From assembly GCF_963082655.1 (NCBI RefSeq), contig NC_081553.1:128245736-128309735 (forward strand): 64,000 nt of DNA. The letters are read 5' to 3'. The notes under the pieces were generated by a model. That model was not told the origin of the DNA. It saw only the letters and a program-made list of their open reading frames with translations, and made no database searches. Positions 1-11,866 of the stretch are shown here, in pieces. Position 1 is the stretch's first letter. Each line of letters starts with the position of its first letter. Origin of the DNA: Stomoxys calcitrans (Eukaryota; Arthropoda; Insecta; Diptera; Muscidae). The position numbers were made by a program, and so were the translations under genes.

Positions 1-866
1 TTGCGCCATACTAAGCTCAGTTGTTGGAAGTCATAACAAAACACCTCATGCAAAATTTTAGCCAAATCGGATAAGAATTGCGACCTCTTGAGGCTCAATA
101 ATTCAAGATCCAAGTTCGGTTTATATGACAGCCATATCAGGTTATGTACCGATTTGCGCCATACTAAGCTCAGTTTTTGGAAGTCATAACTAAACACCTC
201 ATGCAAAATTTCAGCCAAATCGGATGAGAATAGCGCCCTCTAGATGCTCAAAAAGTCAAGATCCAAGATCGGTTTATATGGCAGCCATATCAGGTTATTA
301 ACCGATTTAAACCATACTTACTACAGTTGTTGGAAGTGATACCAAAACACTACGTGCAAAATCGGATAAGAACTGCGCTCTGAAAGCTGAAGAAGTCAAG
401 ACCCAAATTCGATTTATATGACAGACATATCAGGTTATGAACCGATTTGACCCATACTTAGCACAGTTGTTGGATGTGATACCAAAACACAATGTGCATT
501 CTCGTCAAATAGGACGAGAATTGCGCCCTCTGGAGGCTGAAGAAGTCAAGACCCAAGATCGGTTTATATAGTAGCTGTATCAAAACATTGACCGATTTGG
601 CCAATACCGATCGGCCTACATTAATAAAAAGTATTTGTGGAAAATTTCAAGCGCCTAGCTTTACTCCTTCGAAAGTTAGCGTGCTTTCGACAGACAGACG
701 GACGGACGGACAGAGGGATGGACGAACAGATGGACGTACATGGCTAGTTCGACTTAAAATGTCATGACGATCAATTATTACTCTATAGGGTTTCAGACGA
801 ATATTTCGAGTAGTTACAAACAGAATGACGAAATTAGTATACCCCCATCCAATGGTGGAGGGTATA
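1..866 (-). mobile_element. HLE-A (DINE-like Helentron-type element), 3' end cut by window edge
   Basis: Non-coding, non-autonomous element read on the minus strand. Its 5' end is the right edge, where ATGGTGGAGGGTATA (852-866) is the inverted form of the TATACCCTCCACCAT found at the other end of complete copies. Inside that lies the head with a GGAC/GGAT-rich run (about 691-735). The rest is a tandem array; the word TTGCGCCATACTAAGCTCAG occurs at 1 and again at 154, a 153-bp period. About four monomers are visible, with small deletions near 350-380. Assignment to the DINE/INE-1 group rests on remembered architecture (subterminal inverted repeats, GTCCGTC head, 3' hairpin) and not on a search. 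Confidence 0.8.
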
Positions 867-1142
867 AAAAAGAAAAACTTCGTAATAAAAGTATTTTGTT
901 TCTCGTAAAAATGCCTGAAACCATTTTAATTTTTTGCGTGTACGATATTTTATTCGAATAATGGGTTCAAAATCTATTCTAAAAGATATTTTTCATTAAT
1001 TCTACCATGGTATGAGGAAATTCAAAATAAGTTATTTAGTTTTCAACACCATGTAACATTGATATATGATCTAAGAACGTTCGAGTTTTCTCTTGTGGGT
1101 AGCCATCGGTTCAATTAAACCGAAATTCAAGTTTCAATCTAT

Positions 1143-1416
1143 GGAGGCCACCGTACCGCAGATGTGTTCGCCTATGACGCCGAACGCCTGGATTCGAATG
1201 TTGGCGAAAACATTAAAAAAAAAAATCGGCGAGGTTATTCTCTCCTAATTCTGGCGACATTTGTGAGTTACTATGCTATAAAGATGTGATTCCTCAAAGA
1301 GGCACTCTGTTCGGAATCGGCTATAAGAAGGAGGCCCAATATCATGGAACTTAAACTCGGACACCACTCATTGATATGTGAGAATTTTGCCCTTGCTCCT
1401 TAATGAATCAAATTTG
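1143..1416 (+). mobile_element. tRNA-derived SINE, old degenerate copy
   Basis: Begins GGAGGCCACCGTA and follows the same order of blocks as the better copies near 22.8, 32.8, 42.5 and 59.4 kb: A-box-like TACCGCAGATG, a decayed B box (GATTCGAATG), the CTCCTAAT..CTGGCGACATTTGTGAG block, the CGGAATCGGCTATAAGAAGGAGGCCC block and a tail ending CAAATTTGG. Many point differences from the other copies suggest it is the oldest full-length copy here. It is probably inactive because both internal pol III boxes are damaged. Confidence 0.75.
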
Positions 1417-3661
1417 GCTTCTCATACTTAAAAAAAGTCGTAAAGTTTGATACTGAGCTGAAACTTTGTATTGTCGAAAGAAACTTTCGAATGTGGATTT
1501 TACTGCTCTATAACTAGGTATAGCGGTTAAGCGAAATGATTTTTATCAATTCTCGTGGAATAGTTCCATACATTTGCCATATACGATTACATTTAGACAG
1601 ATATTGCCTTGAGTTTATGAAATTTCTTCGAAATGGCTTGGGTTTACCCCCAATATATTTCGATTGATCTCTTGCGCCTTTTCAAAACTGACACATGCTT
1701 ACGTTCATGTTTTTTTTGAATCTCAACGTAATTAAATGTAATTCCAACAATATTTTCGTAGAGGTAGACTTTACTGTGAGTATTTCGCAGCAACGAAATG
1801 ATTGATGAAATCAATCGCTTATCGCAAAAACAAAATACCCAACTGGACATTTTTTTTGTTTCGAATTCGTTATCAGTTTTGTAATCTTATTAGCACGAAA
1901 TGACGAGACAGAAGGACGGATCGTTGAAGGTCGCTATCATTTTCTTTTTTCAAGAGTCCCTGAAATTATACGTGTATTCATGCTCTGTGAGTTCTTATTT
2001 CCAAATAGTGTGGCAACCAAAATGCCTCATTATCAATGAAATTTTATTGCATTTGCTAATTTACAATCACTTCTGCATGTGTGTGTGTGTGTGTGTTAAA
2101 TGCTGAAATGCATTGAGAAACCTCTATTGATAACCAATAATGAAATTGGATCAGAGGTGAGCAAGGCATATTTGAAATGCAATCGATGATGCAACATACA
2201 AATCCACATTGAAGGTTCAAATTGAAAGTCATGTATAAGAAAAAATCTTTCCAGTTGTCCCTAGTTGGGAAACTATAGAAATATCTTTTCAAGCCAAACT
2301 CATATGTGGTGATCTTATACCGTACTCCTCCACCTTGACTGATCATACCGATGATATCTTCTAGATACCTCGCCGTGATAAGATATTTTGGAATAAACAA
2401 AATGTGATCAAAAACTTCAAACAAAGCATGTTAAAGTTTGATTTGATTTCATGTGCTTTAGTTTTGAGCAGTTGTATAAACCCTTATTTTAAAATGGGCA
2501 CTATTAATTATTACACACAGCTGGAGGTCCTCTTTTCAAAATGCAAAACTAAATGTGTTAAAAGTAAAAAAATTGTAAAGCACCACTACATAGTGTAATT
2601 AAAAAATCGAATAGTTCCACCTGATATTCAACACAACGCAATGTCCTCAATGATTATATGGTAATTATCAGTGCTAAGTCTCTCCTGGGGGATGTAACTA
2701 AGTAACGAGCTTGACAAAATATATGAATTTTTGATTGACCGATGACTATCTATGGCAAAGTGACATTTTACTGACCCATTAACAAAAAAGCAAAAAAAAA
2801 AAAATGTTTCAAACTTTTATACCAAATAGAGTTGAATTTTTTTTCCTTGATTGTCTGATAGTTTTTTTTTTTTTTTTTTGTTAAGCCACTACGCTGTGTG
2901 TTTTATGTGTCTGAATGTCCTTGCTGGCAACAACATATGGCGCCAAAGCAACAGGATATATGTTCGTCAAAGGTAAACACCTCCACAGGAAATTCAATAT
3001 TAGATCAACTACAACAGTATTACAGCCTTTAACATTGTGTTTGTTTGTTTGTATAACACTTTTCAGTTTAACACCCAACCACACCAACATGCCACTTCGA
3101 CATCTATTCAGAATTTTTGGCCTCCATTACTGTTTAGCTTTGCTTCCCCTGGGGTCCTGCACCAGTAACTCTTGATGCAGGAGTACACTTACGGTATTGT
3201 GGTCTGTGGTAACTCCTGTTGCTTACTTCAAGCATTTGCGTTATACGACACTAATAGGTATTTGAGAGTTCGAAGAATCCGGGTAACAGAACAGTGTCAC
3301 GAATCTTAAAGGCAGTTAAACTTGAGAGAAGAAGTAAGGCAGAAAAGAAGATTGATTTAAAACTTGTTGAGATCGGTGACGTCTGTAAAATATCCTGTAC
3401 TACTGAATGTACTTGTAAAAACATTTAACGAATTTATAGAACATTAGGTATATACGATATACGAGGGCGGGATATATGGATATACAATACACGTGCAGCC
3501 TACCTTATGTATAGATGGCGTTAGTAGCGTGAAAATAAATTTTTTCACGAAAAGTGGCAACCTTTTAAAATATATGGGTACTAAGTTTCAAGCCGCCATA
3601 ATGATTAGTTTTTATTGGAGCACTCAAAAGTAAACGGTCTCAGTAATTTTGAAAATATGAA
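1417..3661. other. Single-copy-looking non-coding DNA, no gene recognised
   Basis: AT-rich sequence with a (TG)n run at 2078-2096 and an 18-T run at 2862-2879. Short open frames at 2056-2424 (minus) and 2915-3175 (plus) show no motif I recognise. The word TACGAGGGCGG near 3467 resembles the inverted end of the mariner relic at 20.9 kb, but nothing else there supports a mariner, so I do not call one. Confidence 0.5.
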
Positions 3662-4734
3662 AAACAAGTAAGAGCGTGCTAAGTTCGTCCGGGCCGAATC
3701 TTTTATACCCTCCACCATGGATCGCTTATGTCGAGTTCTATGCGCAGTATCTTTTTTGTCATTGTGTAATATTTCAGTTCATTCAGATAAGAATTGCGCC
3801 TTGTAGGGGCTCAAGAAGCAAAATCGGGAGATCGGTTTATATGGGAGCTGTATCAAGCTACAGATCGATTCAGACCATATTGGACACTGATGTTGAAGGT
3901 CATGAGAGAAGCCGTTGTACAAAATTTCTTCCAAATCGGATGGAAATTGTGCCCTCTAGATGCTCACGAAGTCAAACCCCAAGATCGGTTTACATGGCAG
4001 CTATATCAGGTTATGTACTGATTTGCGCCATACTTACCACAGTTGTTGCAAGTCATAACAAAACACCTCATGCAAAATTTCAACCAAATCGGATGAGAAT
4101 TGCGACCACTAGAGGCACAAGAAGTCAAGATCCAAGATCGGTTTATATGACAGCTATACCAGATTATGATCCGATTTGAATCATACTTAATACCTTTGGT
4201 GGAAGTGATACCAGAACACCACGTGTTCCAGTCAAATCGGTTGAGAATTACGCCCTCTAGAGGCTCAAGAAGTCAAGATCCAAGATCGATTTATATGGCA
4301 GCTTAATCAAAATATGAACCGATTTGAACTATACTTAGGGCAGATGTTGGAAGTGATACCAAAACACCACGTGCAAAATTTCAGTCAAATGGGACGAGAA
4401 TTGCGCCCTCTGGAGGCTCAAGAAGTCAAGACCCAAGATAGGTTTATATGGCAGCTATATCAAAACATAGACCGATTTGGCCCATTTAAAAACCCAACCG
4501 TTCTACAATAATAAAAAGTATTTGTGCAAAATTTCAAGCGGCTGGCTTTACTCCTTCGAAATTTAGAGTGGGTTCGACAGACAGAGAGACGGACGGACGG
4601 ACATGGTTATATCGACTTAAAATGTCATGACGATCAAGAATATATATACTTTATGGGGTCTCAGACGCATATTTTGAGGTGCTACAAACAGAATGGCGAA
4701 ATAAGTATACCCCACCATATGGTGGAGGGTATAA
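3662..4734 (-). mobile_element. HLE-A, full-length copy
   Basis: Both ends are present. The left edge is ACAAGTAAGAGCGTGCTAAG followed by a slightly damaged hairpin TTCGTCCGGGCCGAA and TATACCCTCCACCATGG. The right edge is the palindrome TATACCCCACCATATGGTGG running to GGGTATA at about 4734. Next to the right edge are the head motif and GACGGACGGACGGAC (about 4590-4605). The interior holds about five 153-bp monomers. Open frames of up to 167 codons inside it (3676-4179) are repeat readings, not genes. Confidence 0.85.
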
Positions 4735-4825
4735 GAATGTGTACTTTTATTGTAAAAAAGTACGTTCTTCAGAAAAGAAGTTTACTTGGTGAAAATTTCC
4801 TTTATGTCAAACGATTTTTATACCC

Positions 4826-5789
4826 ACCACCGAAGGATGGGGGTATATTCATTTTGTCATTCCGTTTGCATCACACCGAAATATCCATCACCTCTATCTA
4901 TCTCTCGATTTAAGGTCTTGGGCCCATAAAAGGCGCATTTATTTTTCGATTTTGCCGAAATTTGGGACAGTGAGTTGTGTTAGGCTCTTTGACATCCTTT
5001 TTCAATTTGGCCCAGATCAGTCCAGATTTGGATATAGCTGCCATATAGACCGATCTCTCGATTTAAGGCTTTGGGCCCATAAAAGGCGTATTTATTATCC
5101 GATGTCGCCGAAATTTGGGACAGTGAGTAAGGTTAAGCCTCTCGACATACTTCTGCAATATGTCACATTTCGGTCCTGATTTGGATATAGCTGCCATATA
5201 AACCGATCTCTCTATTAAAGGTTTTGAGCCCATAAAAAGCGCATTTATTGTCTGATTTTGCCAAAATTTGGGACAGTGAGATGTGTTAGGCCCTTCGATA
5301 TTCTTCTTCAATTTGGCTCAGATCGGTTCAGATTTGGACATAGCTGCCAAATAGATCTTTCGATTTAAGGTTTTGGGGCCATAAAAGGAGTATTTATTGT
5401 CCGAGTTCGTTGAAATTTGGGACAATGAGTTGAGTTAGGCCCATCGACATCTTTCTTAAACTTGGCTCAAGTCGGACCAGATTTGGATACAGCTGCCATT
5501 TGGACCATATCTCGATTTAAAGTCCGATTTCAATGAAATTTGACACTGTGGCTTATGTTAGGCTTTTCGATACCCATTTCGTATATGGTTCAGATCGGTT
5601 TATTTTTAGATATAGTTGCTAAAAGGATCAATATTGGGTTATACACAATTGATCAATGACTTGTACTTATTAGATTTGGTTCAAATCGGAACATATTTCG
5701 ACATAGTTGCTATGGGGCATAAGGTATGCATTTTAACCGGATGAGTGGGTATCCCAAGTTCGGCCCGGCCGAACTTAACGCTTTTTTAT
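4826..5789 (+). mobile_element. HLE-B with deleted head
   Basis: HLE-B differs from HLE-A in using TATACCCACCACC ends and monomers containing CGATTTAAGG..TTGGGCCCATAAAAGG and GGGACAGTGAGT. The 5' palindrome is at 4829-4855 and the 3' hairpin TTCGGCCCGGCCGAA at 5759-5773, followed by CTTAACGCTTTTTT. After AAATATCCAT (about 4880) the sequence jumps straight into monomer sequence. The GTCCGTC head seen in the complete copy at 40.7 kb is missing, so this copy has an internal deletion of a few hundred bases. Confidence 0.82.
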
Positions 5790-7097
5790 TTTTAGCGTGC
5801 TGACTCACTTCGACAATGTTTGTCCATTGTAATGGAAATCGAATCCGTACTCTGGTCATCCGATCTGCATCTGGCCTTTTGCGATATGAAAAGCTTCCCC
5901 CACTAAGGAGGCCAAGTACTGTGTAAGAACTGCTTTACTGCTTTACACCATCGCTGGCCATGTCACCCATTCATATTTAATATTGTTAAATATATGAATG
6001 CAATTTCGTAAATTATTTTCTAAGGGTCGTCACTGTTTCTCTTTTTCCAGCAGCAATACACTGTAGTTTCTTTTTTGCTGGTTTGCGCTCTTTTTTCGTG
6101 TTGTTAAGTGATTATTAAGGTGTGGTCCATCATAATATTTTGTTGAGTTTTATATCATAAACTTTGCCCGATGACGACTACAACGTCGAGGATGACGACG
6201 AGCAATGGGGGCTTCTTTAGCAGTAGGATGGGAAGTTTTGATAGTGGTAGCTCGCTTGGTCTCTCATCCCCGAATTGATCCTCATGCAGCTGCAGCAGGC
6301 CAAGAATAGCTAAAGACTGCTGCAATGTTGGCCAGGCAATTGCCACAATTGCTGTTAAATAAAGGTTTTATTGTTTTTATTCGTCCCGTTATCCATTTAC
6401 AGCACTTAAAATAATAACTTTTCTTTTTCTAGTTGATGCTAGCAAAAACAAAAAACAAAATATGCAACAACAAAAAATAACAAACCAGCTAGGATATTAA
6501 AAAAATTAAAAGGCGCGCTTTTAAAATTATCAAAAGTGATATTTTGTTGCCATCATTCATGTGGAAATGTTGATTTGCTGTTGCTTGTCCTTTTTTCCCC
6601 ATAATTCTCGCCATTCGCTTTGTTTCTGTGCGTTTTGTTTTTTTTTTTTTTCATCGTTATTGTGATTGTTTGCGTTCATCAATGTCATTGTTTGTTTGCT
6701 GCATGTTTATTGCATTTGAAAGGAATAATGATAGACAAAAGTCCTACAGTTTGATTGCCATCCTTTTTGGGTGAAATTCTCATTTTGATAGTTTGTCAAA
6801 GTGATAATGGCCAAAGAGTTATTGTCTGCTAGTGGATAATGATGAAATTGTGAAGGATGTGCTTGTAGAACAAAAATCCCCATTTAATTGCCATTGTTAT
6901 GTGGTTTTTAATTAAAGATTGGGTTTTTAGGTTATTTTTTTCTACTCTAATTTGAAATAGAATGGATATAGAAAATATTTAGGGGATTCCTTGGTTAATA
7001 TGACGGTCTTCTAACAAGGTGGTTCACTTTTTTTATTAAGTTGGTGATAGTATAGAGGTTTTTTATCATATTTAACAATTTGATGAGGAGACGAAGA
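5790..7097. other. Single-copy-looking region with poly-T/poly-A runs
   Basis: No repeat family of the window is visible here. It has T-rich stretches (for example about 6635-6655), CAACAA words and a short coding-like scrap at 6171-6360 listed separately. Otherwise I see nothing that I can assign. Confidence 0.45.
6051..6360 (+). other. Possible exon or decayed coding scrap
   Basis: A pyrimidine tract ending in CAG (GTTTCTCTTTTTCCAG, about 6035-6050) looks like a splice acceptor. Downstream, ATG at 6171 opens a 36-codon frame (to TGA at about 6279) rich in Thr, Ser and Gly, starting MTTTTSRMTTSNGGFF. It is followed in a second frame by MQLQQAKNS (from 6284) and in a third by AAMLARQLPQLLLNK (around 6322-6366). 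The three pieces read like protein but lie in different frames, so this is either an alternative non-coding exon, a pseudogene or chance. I do not recognise the protein. Confidence 0.2.
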
Positions 7098-7172
7098 CGA
7101 GAAAGGTTAAACGAGCTATATTCGCTGGGCTGAATATTGGGAACCCATAACCATGAGTTCTTTCTTCAAAAC
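7098..7172 (-). mobile_element. HLE-F, isolated 3' end
   Basis: Contains a decayed hairpin (TTCGCTGGGCTGAA) followed by TATTGGGAACCCATAACCATG. The same combination with an intact hairpin TTCGGCCGGGCCGAA is at 31.4 kb. No tandem repeat body follows in either place, so HLE-F is known here only from its terminal piece. Confidence 0.55.
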
Positions 7173-7194
7173 CTAGTGCAGTTTATAATTGGAA

Positions 7195-7800
7195 TCATGT
7201 AAAAATGTGCCAAGTTCGGGTGGGCCGAGTCTTGGGTACCCACCATCACAGTTTCCGTTTAATATCGACCATTATTATCTCTATAGTCTCAAAAATTCAT
7301 ATAGGGGTATCGGGATTTAAAGGCCTATGTCAGTATACAGACCGATCCGGATCGTGCTTGGCACGGATACTGGAAGTCCTAACAGAAGACTTTGTGGCAA
7401 ATTTCAGAAAAATCTGTTGAAAATTGAGGCTTCTAGTGGTTCAAGAAGTCAAATCCGGGGATAGGTTTATATGGGGGCTATATGAGTTTATTGACCGATT
7501 CGGATCATACTCTGCACGGATGTTAGAAGTCCGAACAGAAGTCCTTGGGTCAAATTTCAGCCAAAAATTGAGGTTTCTAGGCGCTCAAGAATTCCAATCC
7601 GGTTATTGGTTTATGTGCGGCCTATATGTGTCAAATCGAATGAAATTTGATGCCTCTAGGGGCTTGAGAAGTCAAAACTGGGGGTTATATCCAAATCTCA
7701 GCCGATATGACCCATTTGCAATGCCCAAAGACCAACACCAATATGAAATCAAATTTTGCCTATAGATATTCCACTAAAAACCAGGGGATCGGTTTCCTCT
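7195..7800 (-). mobile_element. HLE-E, 3' end plus about three diverged monomers
   Basis: Starts with GCCAAGTTCGGGTGGGCCGA and GGGTACCCACCATCACAG (3' end in inverse). It then shows monomers with CAAATTTCAG..AAAATTGAGGCTTCTAG and GGTTTATATGGGGGCTATATGAG. In the clean monomer at about 7399 the interval between the AAATTTCAG box and the GATAGGTTTATATGG box is 61 bp, as in HLE-A and B. No 5' end is present; sequence similarity fades near 7800. Confidence 0.65.
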
Positions 7801-7885
7801 GTCTTCCAAATTTCTCACAATTTTCAAACTGTTAACTCAGACTTAAATTTTTTAAAGAGTGGGCCAGTTTTTGAGCCGTTACCTT

Positions 7886-9113
7886 TTATATGTAGAACTT
7901 ATCTCGAAATCTAGTCAGACTTTAATTTGAATACTTATTGAAATAGCAACTTAGCACCTTATAAGATTTTCCTACAATAGGACAAAAGATTTGGATTTCC
8001 ACATCTTTAAAAGTCCATATCGGATAAAAGATTATATGGGAGTTATATTGATGTTTGTTTTTACTGCCTTAAAAGTCCTTATCGGATGAAGTATACACAT
8101 TGGAGCTATATCTAAATTAGGACTGATTTAATTGAAATTTTGCGCACGTATTGGAACGTCAATTTACACGTCTAGTGTAAAATCGGCCGAAAATTATGGA
8201 TTCTACAGCCTTAAAAGGCCATATCGGATGAAATGTATATATGGTAGCTATATCTAAATATAAACCGATTTTTATGAAATTTTGCACAAATAAAGCACCT
8301 CATGCAAAATTTTCTAAAGATCGGACCAAAATTGTGGCTTTTGTAGCCTTAAAAAGCCAAAGCGGATGAAAGATATATATGGGAGCTATATCTAAATCTG
8401 AATCGATATTTTTGAAATATTGCACATACATTGAGACTTCACAAAAAAGACTACACGCCAAATTTGGTAAAGATCGGACCAAAATTGTGGCTTCTACAGC
8501 TTTAATAGTTCAGATCGGATGAAAGATATATATGGGAGCTATATTCAAATCTGAATCGATTTTTATGAAATTTTTCTATTATATTAAGTGCAGTAACAAA
8601 ACAGTCCGTGCCAAATTTTGTGCAGATCGGTTGAAAATTATAGCTACTACGGTCATTTAAGTGCAAATCGCGGCCATACATATGTATGGGAGCTATATAT
8701 AAATCTGGACCGATTTTTATGAAATTTTGCACACATATGAAGACGTCAAATAAAACACCCCATGATAAATTTTGTGAAGATCGTTAAAAAATTGTGGCTT
8801 CTACAGCCTTAAACGGCCATATCGGATGAAAGATATATATGGGAGCTATATTTAAATCTGGACAGATTTTGTTCAAAATCAATAGCGTTTGTCCTTGGGC
8901 CAAAAAAGTGATATGTGCAAAATTTCATGACAATCCGACAACAAATACGACCTGCACTTTGATTACAAGAATACATGGACTCACAGACGGACATTGATTC
9001 TGAGTCAATCGGCATACTTATTGATGGGTCTAGCTCTTCTCCTTCTTAGCGTTGCAAACAAATGCACAAATCTATAATACCCTGTACCACAGTGGTGGTG
9101 CAGGGTATAAAAA
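7886..9113 (-). mobile_element. HLE-D, tandem array with intact 5' end
   Basis: The right edge is a near-palindrome, TATAATACCCTGTACCACAG to GGTGCAGGGTATAA (about 9076-9113). Monomers carry AGATCGGACCAAAATTGTGG, CTTCTACAGCCTTAAAAGGC and ATATATATGGGAGCTATATC; box positions 8538, 8691 and 8844 are 153 bp apart. The left edge is defined by ATCTAGTCAGACTTTAATTT, which also occurs in the short HLE-D copy at 40.3 kb. The 3' hairpin is missing, so this copy has lost its 3' tip. Confidence 0.75.
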
Positions 9114-10477
9114 AAAATAAAAGAATTAATCTTCAACGCATAGACAATAAAAAGAACTATGACAAAACAGATCAACAAAAAACAAAGTTTTGTTTTTAAT
9201 TTAAAAACCTCAAATCGTTGTCTTCAGTTTTCTAGATCGAAGCAGTTTCAATTTTCCTTTATGTTACTCAATATTTTTGAGTATAGAAGTATTATTTAAT
9301 TTTTTAGCTGCATCAGTTAAAAATTCTAAGAAATATTTGCCATATGACAAAAGTCAATTAAAGAAATTGATGGAAATATTCGACAACTTGTTGTTGTTGG
9401 CAAGCAAGCATTGCTTAGAAGTGAGCTTAAATAAAGGAGAAATATTTGCTTAAAAACACTATTCTCATATATACCCAAAATTCGTATGTATTGTATAGAT
9501 TATATTTATGCACACAACGATAATAGGGTGGCTCTTGCTAAATGGAAAAATTGTCATGAGGTTTATCTTTCATTTGGAGTTCACAGTGGCGCACAGGTTA
9601 ACATGTCCTTCTATGATGCTACAAATCATAGTGAGATCAGAGAACATCCTAATGAATCAAAAAAAAAAAAAAAAAACTTTAAGAATCCTTGTATGTAACA
9701 TTTGCGTGTATTTCGATTAAATTATTTGTTTTTCTTTGTATAGCCCCGATTTCATTTTATTATATGTTATGTGTACATACACTTTTATTTTTGGCTTGCT
9801 CTTGGCAATAGAAGCCCTATTAATATTTCTACAATTCAAGATTGAATTTCACTAATATTTATTTTTTTTTTTTTTTGTACAAACTGCATTTGTGGCTTTT
9901 TGAGCGTTTTTTTGTTTGTCGGCTACAACGACGTTACTCAAATGACGAATTGAATGCAACAGCAAAGAGCAACAAAAAGACGTCAATGAAAATCGAACGC
10001 GAATGAGAATATTTTGTTTTTAGTTTATGTTGTTGTTTTTTGGTATGCCATGCAATTTTCGTACTTCGCCTTTGAACAGCTCCAATGACAATTGAACAAA
10101 ATTGTTGAAAATAATGGAAAAAAAATATCAATAAGAATAACAGCAACAACTATAGATAAGGTTCAAACAATTTACAAGTGCTTGCTAAACTGAAAAACAG
10201 AAAATTTTGAGGCCATCGCATGATTGTCAACTAATAGACGAATTGTACATTGATTTTATTTTGAAAATGCACAAAAAGCTCTGTCGAAGGTTTCCATTAA
10301 GCCAATGAAATCTATTGGACAAGATAGAATATTTATTGAAGGCATTTTGGTACAGTTTGCTAATGCATACATATGTATGAAAACAAGTAAGAGAAGAAAT
10401 AAAGACTATTCCAAAACTACGGTAAATGTTATATATAAAATAAATAAAAAAAAATAAATAAAATAAAATATATAAAA
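9114..10477. other. Unique AT-rich DNA with a SINE-like scrap
   Basis: Mostly featureless, with T and A runs (about 9661-9678, 9858-9877). At 9586-9612 AGTGGCGCACAGGTTAACATGTCC resembles the A-box end of the window's SINE, but the resemblance stops within about 30 bases. It is either a 5' stub or a related tRNA-derived piece. No gene recognised. Confidence 0.4.
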
Positions 10478-11866
10478 CCAGTAACGAAAGGCAAAAGTCG
10501 GGCAGCGCTGACTGTATAATACCCTACACCTACCCTATAAGTACAATGTGAGACCTTTATCCAATTTTGAACCAATTTTGATGGACCTCGGCGAGCAAAT
10601 ATGGTCAAACTATAAAAACAACGGTTAACAAATGACAACATTATGGCAAATTACCCAAAATCTGACGAACAGATATATGGGAGCTGTATCTAATTCTGAA
10701 ACGATTTCGGATAATGCGGTAGTCGTCGAGGAAAGCATTGTGCAAAATTTTGACAAGATTGGTCAAACAATGCGCTTGCAGTGGCTCTTGGGGTGAAAAT
10801 CTGGCGATATACATATATGACAGCTATATCTAAATCTGGACCGATTTCTATGAAATTCTTCAGTAATATTGAGAGTCATAAGAATATTCTTCCTGCAAAA
10901 TTTCGACCGAATCGGATAACAAAAGATAACTTTTTTGCAATATTTCTCCAAATCGGACGAACATATATATGAGAGCTATATCTAAATCTAAACCGATTTC
11001 GAGCAAACTCCTCAGATATTGTGGCAGTTGTTGAGGAAAGCGTTTTGCAAAATTTTGGCAAGATGGATCAATAAATGCGCTTGCTGTGACTCTAGAAACT
11101 AAAATCGGGCGATATATATATATGAGTGCTATATCTAAATCTTAACCGATTTCCATGAAATTCACCAGTAATATTGAGAGTCAAGAAAAAATCCCTCCCT
11201 CCTAATTTTGAGAAAATCGGTTAACAAAAGACCATTTCATTGCAATATTTTTCCAATTCGGACGAACATATATATGAGAGCTATATCTAAATCTGAATCG
11301 ATTTTGACCAAACTCTATGTATATTGTGGTAGTCATCAAGGAAAGCGTTGTGCAATATTTTGGCAAGATTGGTCAATAAATGTGCTTGCAGTGGCTCTAG
11401 GAGTGAAAATCGGTCGATACATATAAATGAGAGCTATATCTAAATCTGAACCGATTTCCATGAAATTCACCAGTAATGTCGAAAGTCATAAGAAAATCCT
11501 TCCTGCCAAATTTTGAGAGAATCGGTTAACAAATGACCATTTTATTGCATTATTTCTGAAAATCGGACGAACATATATATGGGAGCTGCATCCAAATCTG
11601 AACCAATTTTTTCCAATTTCAATAGGCTTCGTCTCTAGGCCGAAAAATATGCCTGTACCAAATTTGAAGACGATGGGATGAAAACTGCAACCTGTACTTT
11701 GTACACAAATTAATATGGACGGACGGACATAGCTAACTCGATTCAGAAAGTAATTTTGAGTCGATCGGTATACTTATCAATGGGTCTATCTCTCTTCCTT
11801 TTGGGTGTTACAAACAAATTCACTATGTTTTAATACCCTATACCACAGTAGTGGTGTAGGGTATAA
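10478..11866 (-). mobile_element. HLE-C, full-length copy with alternating dimer repeats
   Basis: The left edge is GGCAAAAGTCGGGCAGCGCTGACT (an imperfect hairpin; GTCGGGCGGTGCCGAC in the better copies) followed by TATAATACCCTACACCTACC. The right edge is the TACCCTATACCACAGTAGTGG palindrome ending GGTGTAGGGTATAA at 11866. The head carries ATGGACGGACGGACATAGC (about 11715). The AGCTATATC box occurs at 10822, 10974, 11127, 11279, 11432 and 11584, alternately 152 and 153 bp apart. Odd and even monomers differ: one type has GTCGTCAAGGAAAGCGTTGTG-like sequence, the other TTCACCAGTAATGTCGAG-like sequence. Confidence 0.82.

Noticed and set aside
2056..2424. 122-codon open frame, minus strand
   Set aside because: Starts in a TG microsatellite and has no recognisable motif or coding-like composition.
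2915..3175. 86-codon frame with a donor-like AAAGGTAAAC inside
   Set aside because: No homologue recognised and no matching acceptor or conserved peptide; too weak to call an exon.
3467..3550. mariner 5' end (TACGAGGGCGG)
   Set aside because: Only eleven bases match the 3' end of the mariner at 20.9 kb and no transposase sequence follows.
3676..4179. 167-codon repeat protein
   Set aside because: A reading of HLE-A monomers; other frames are open too and the period is simply divisible by three.
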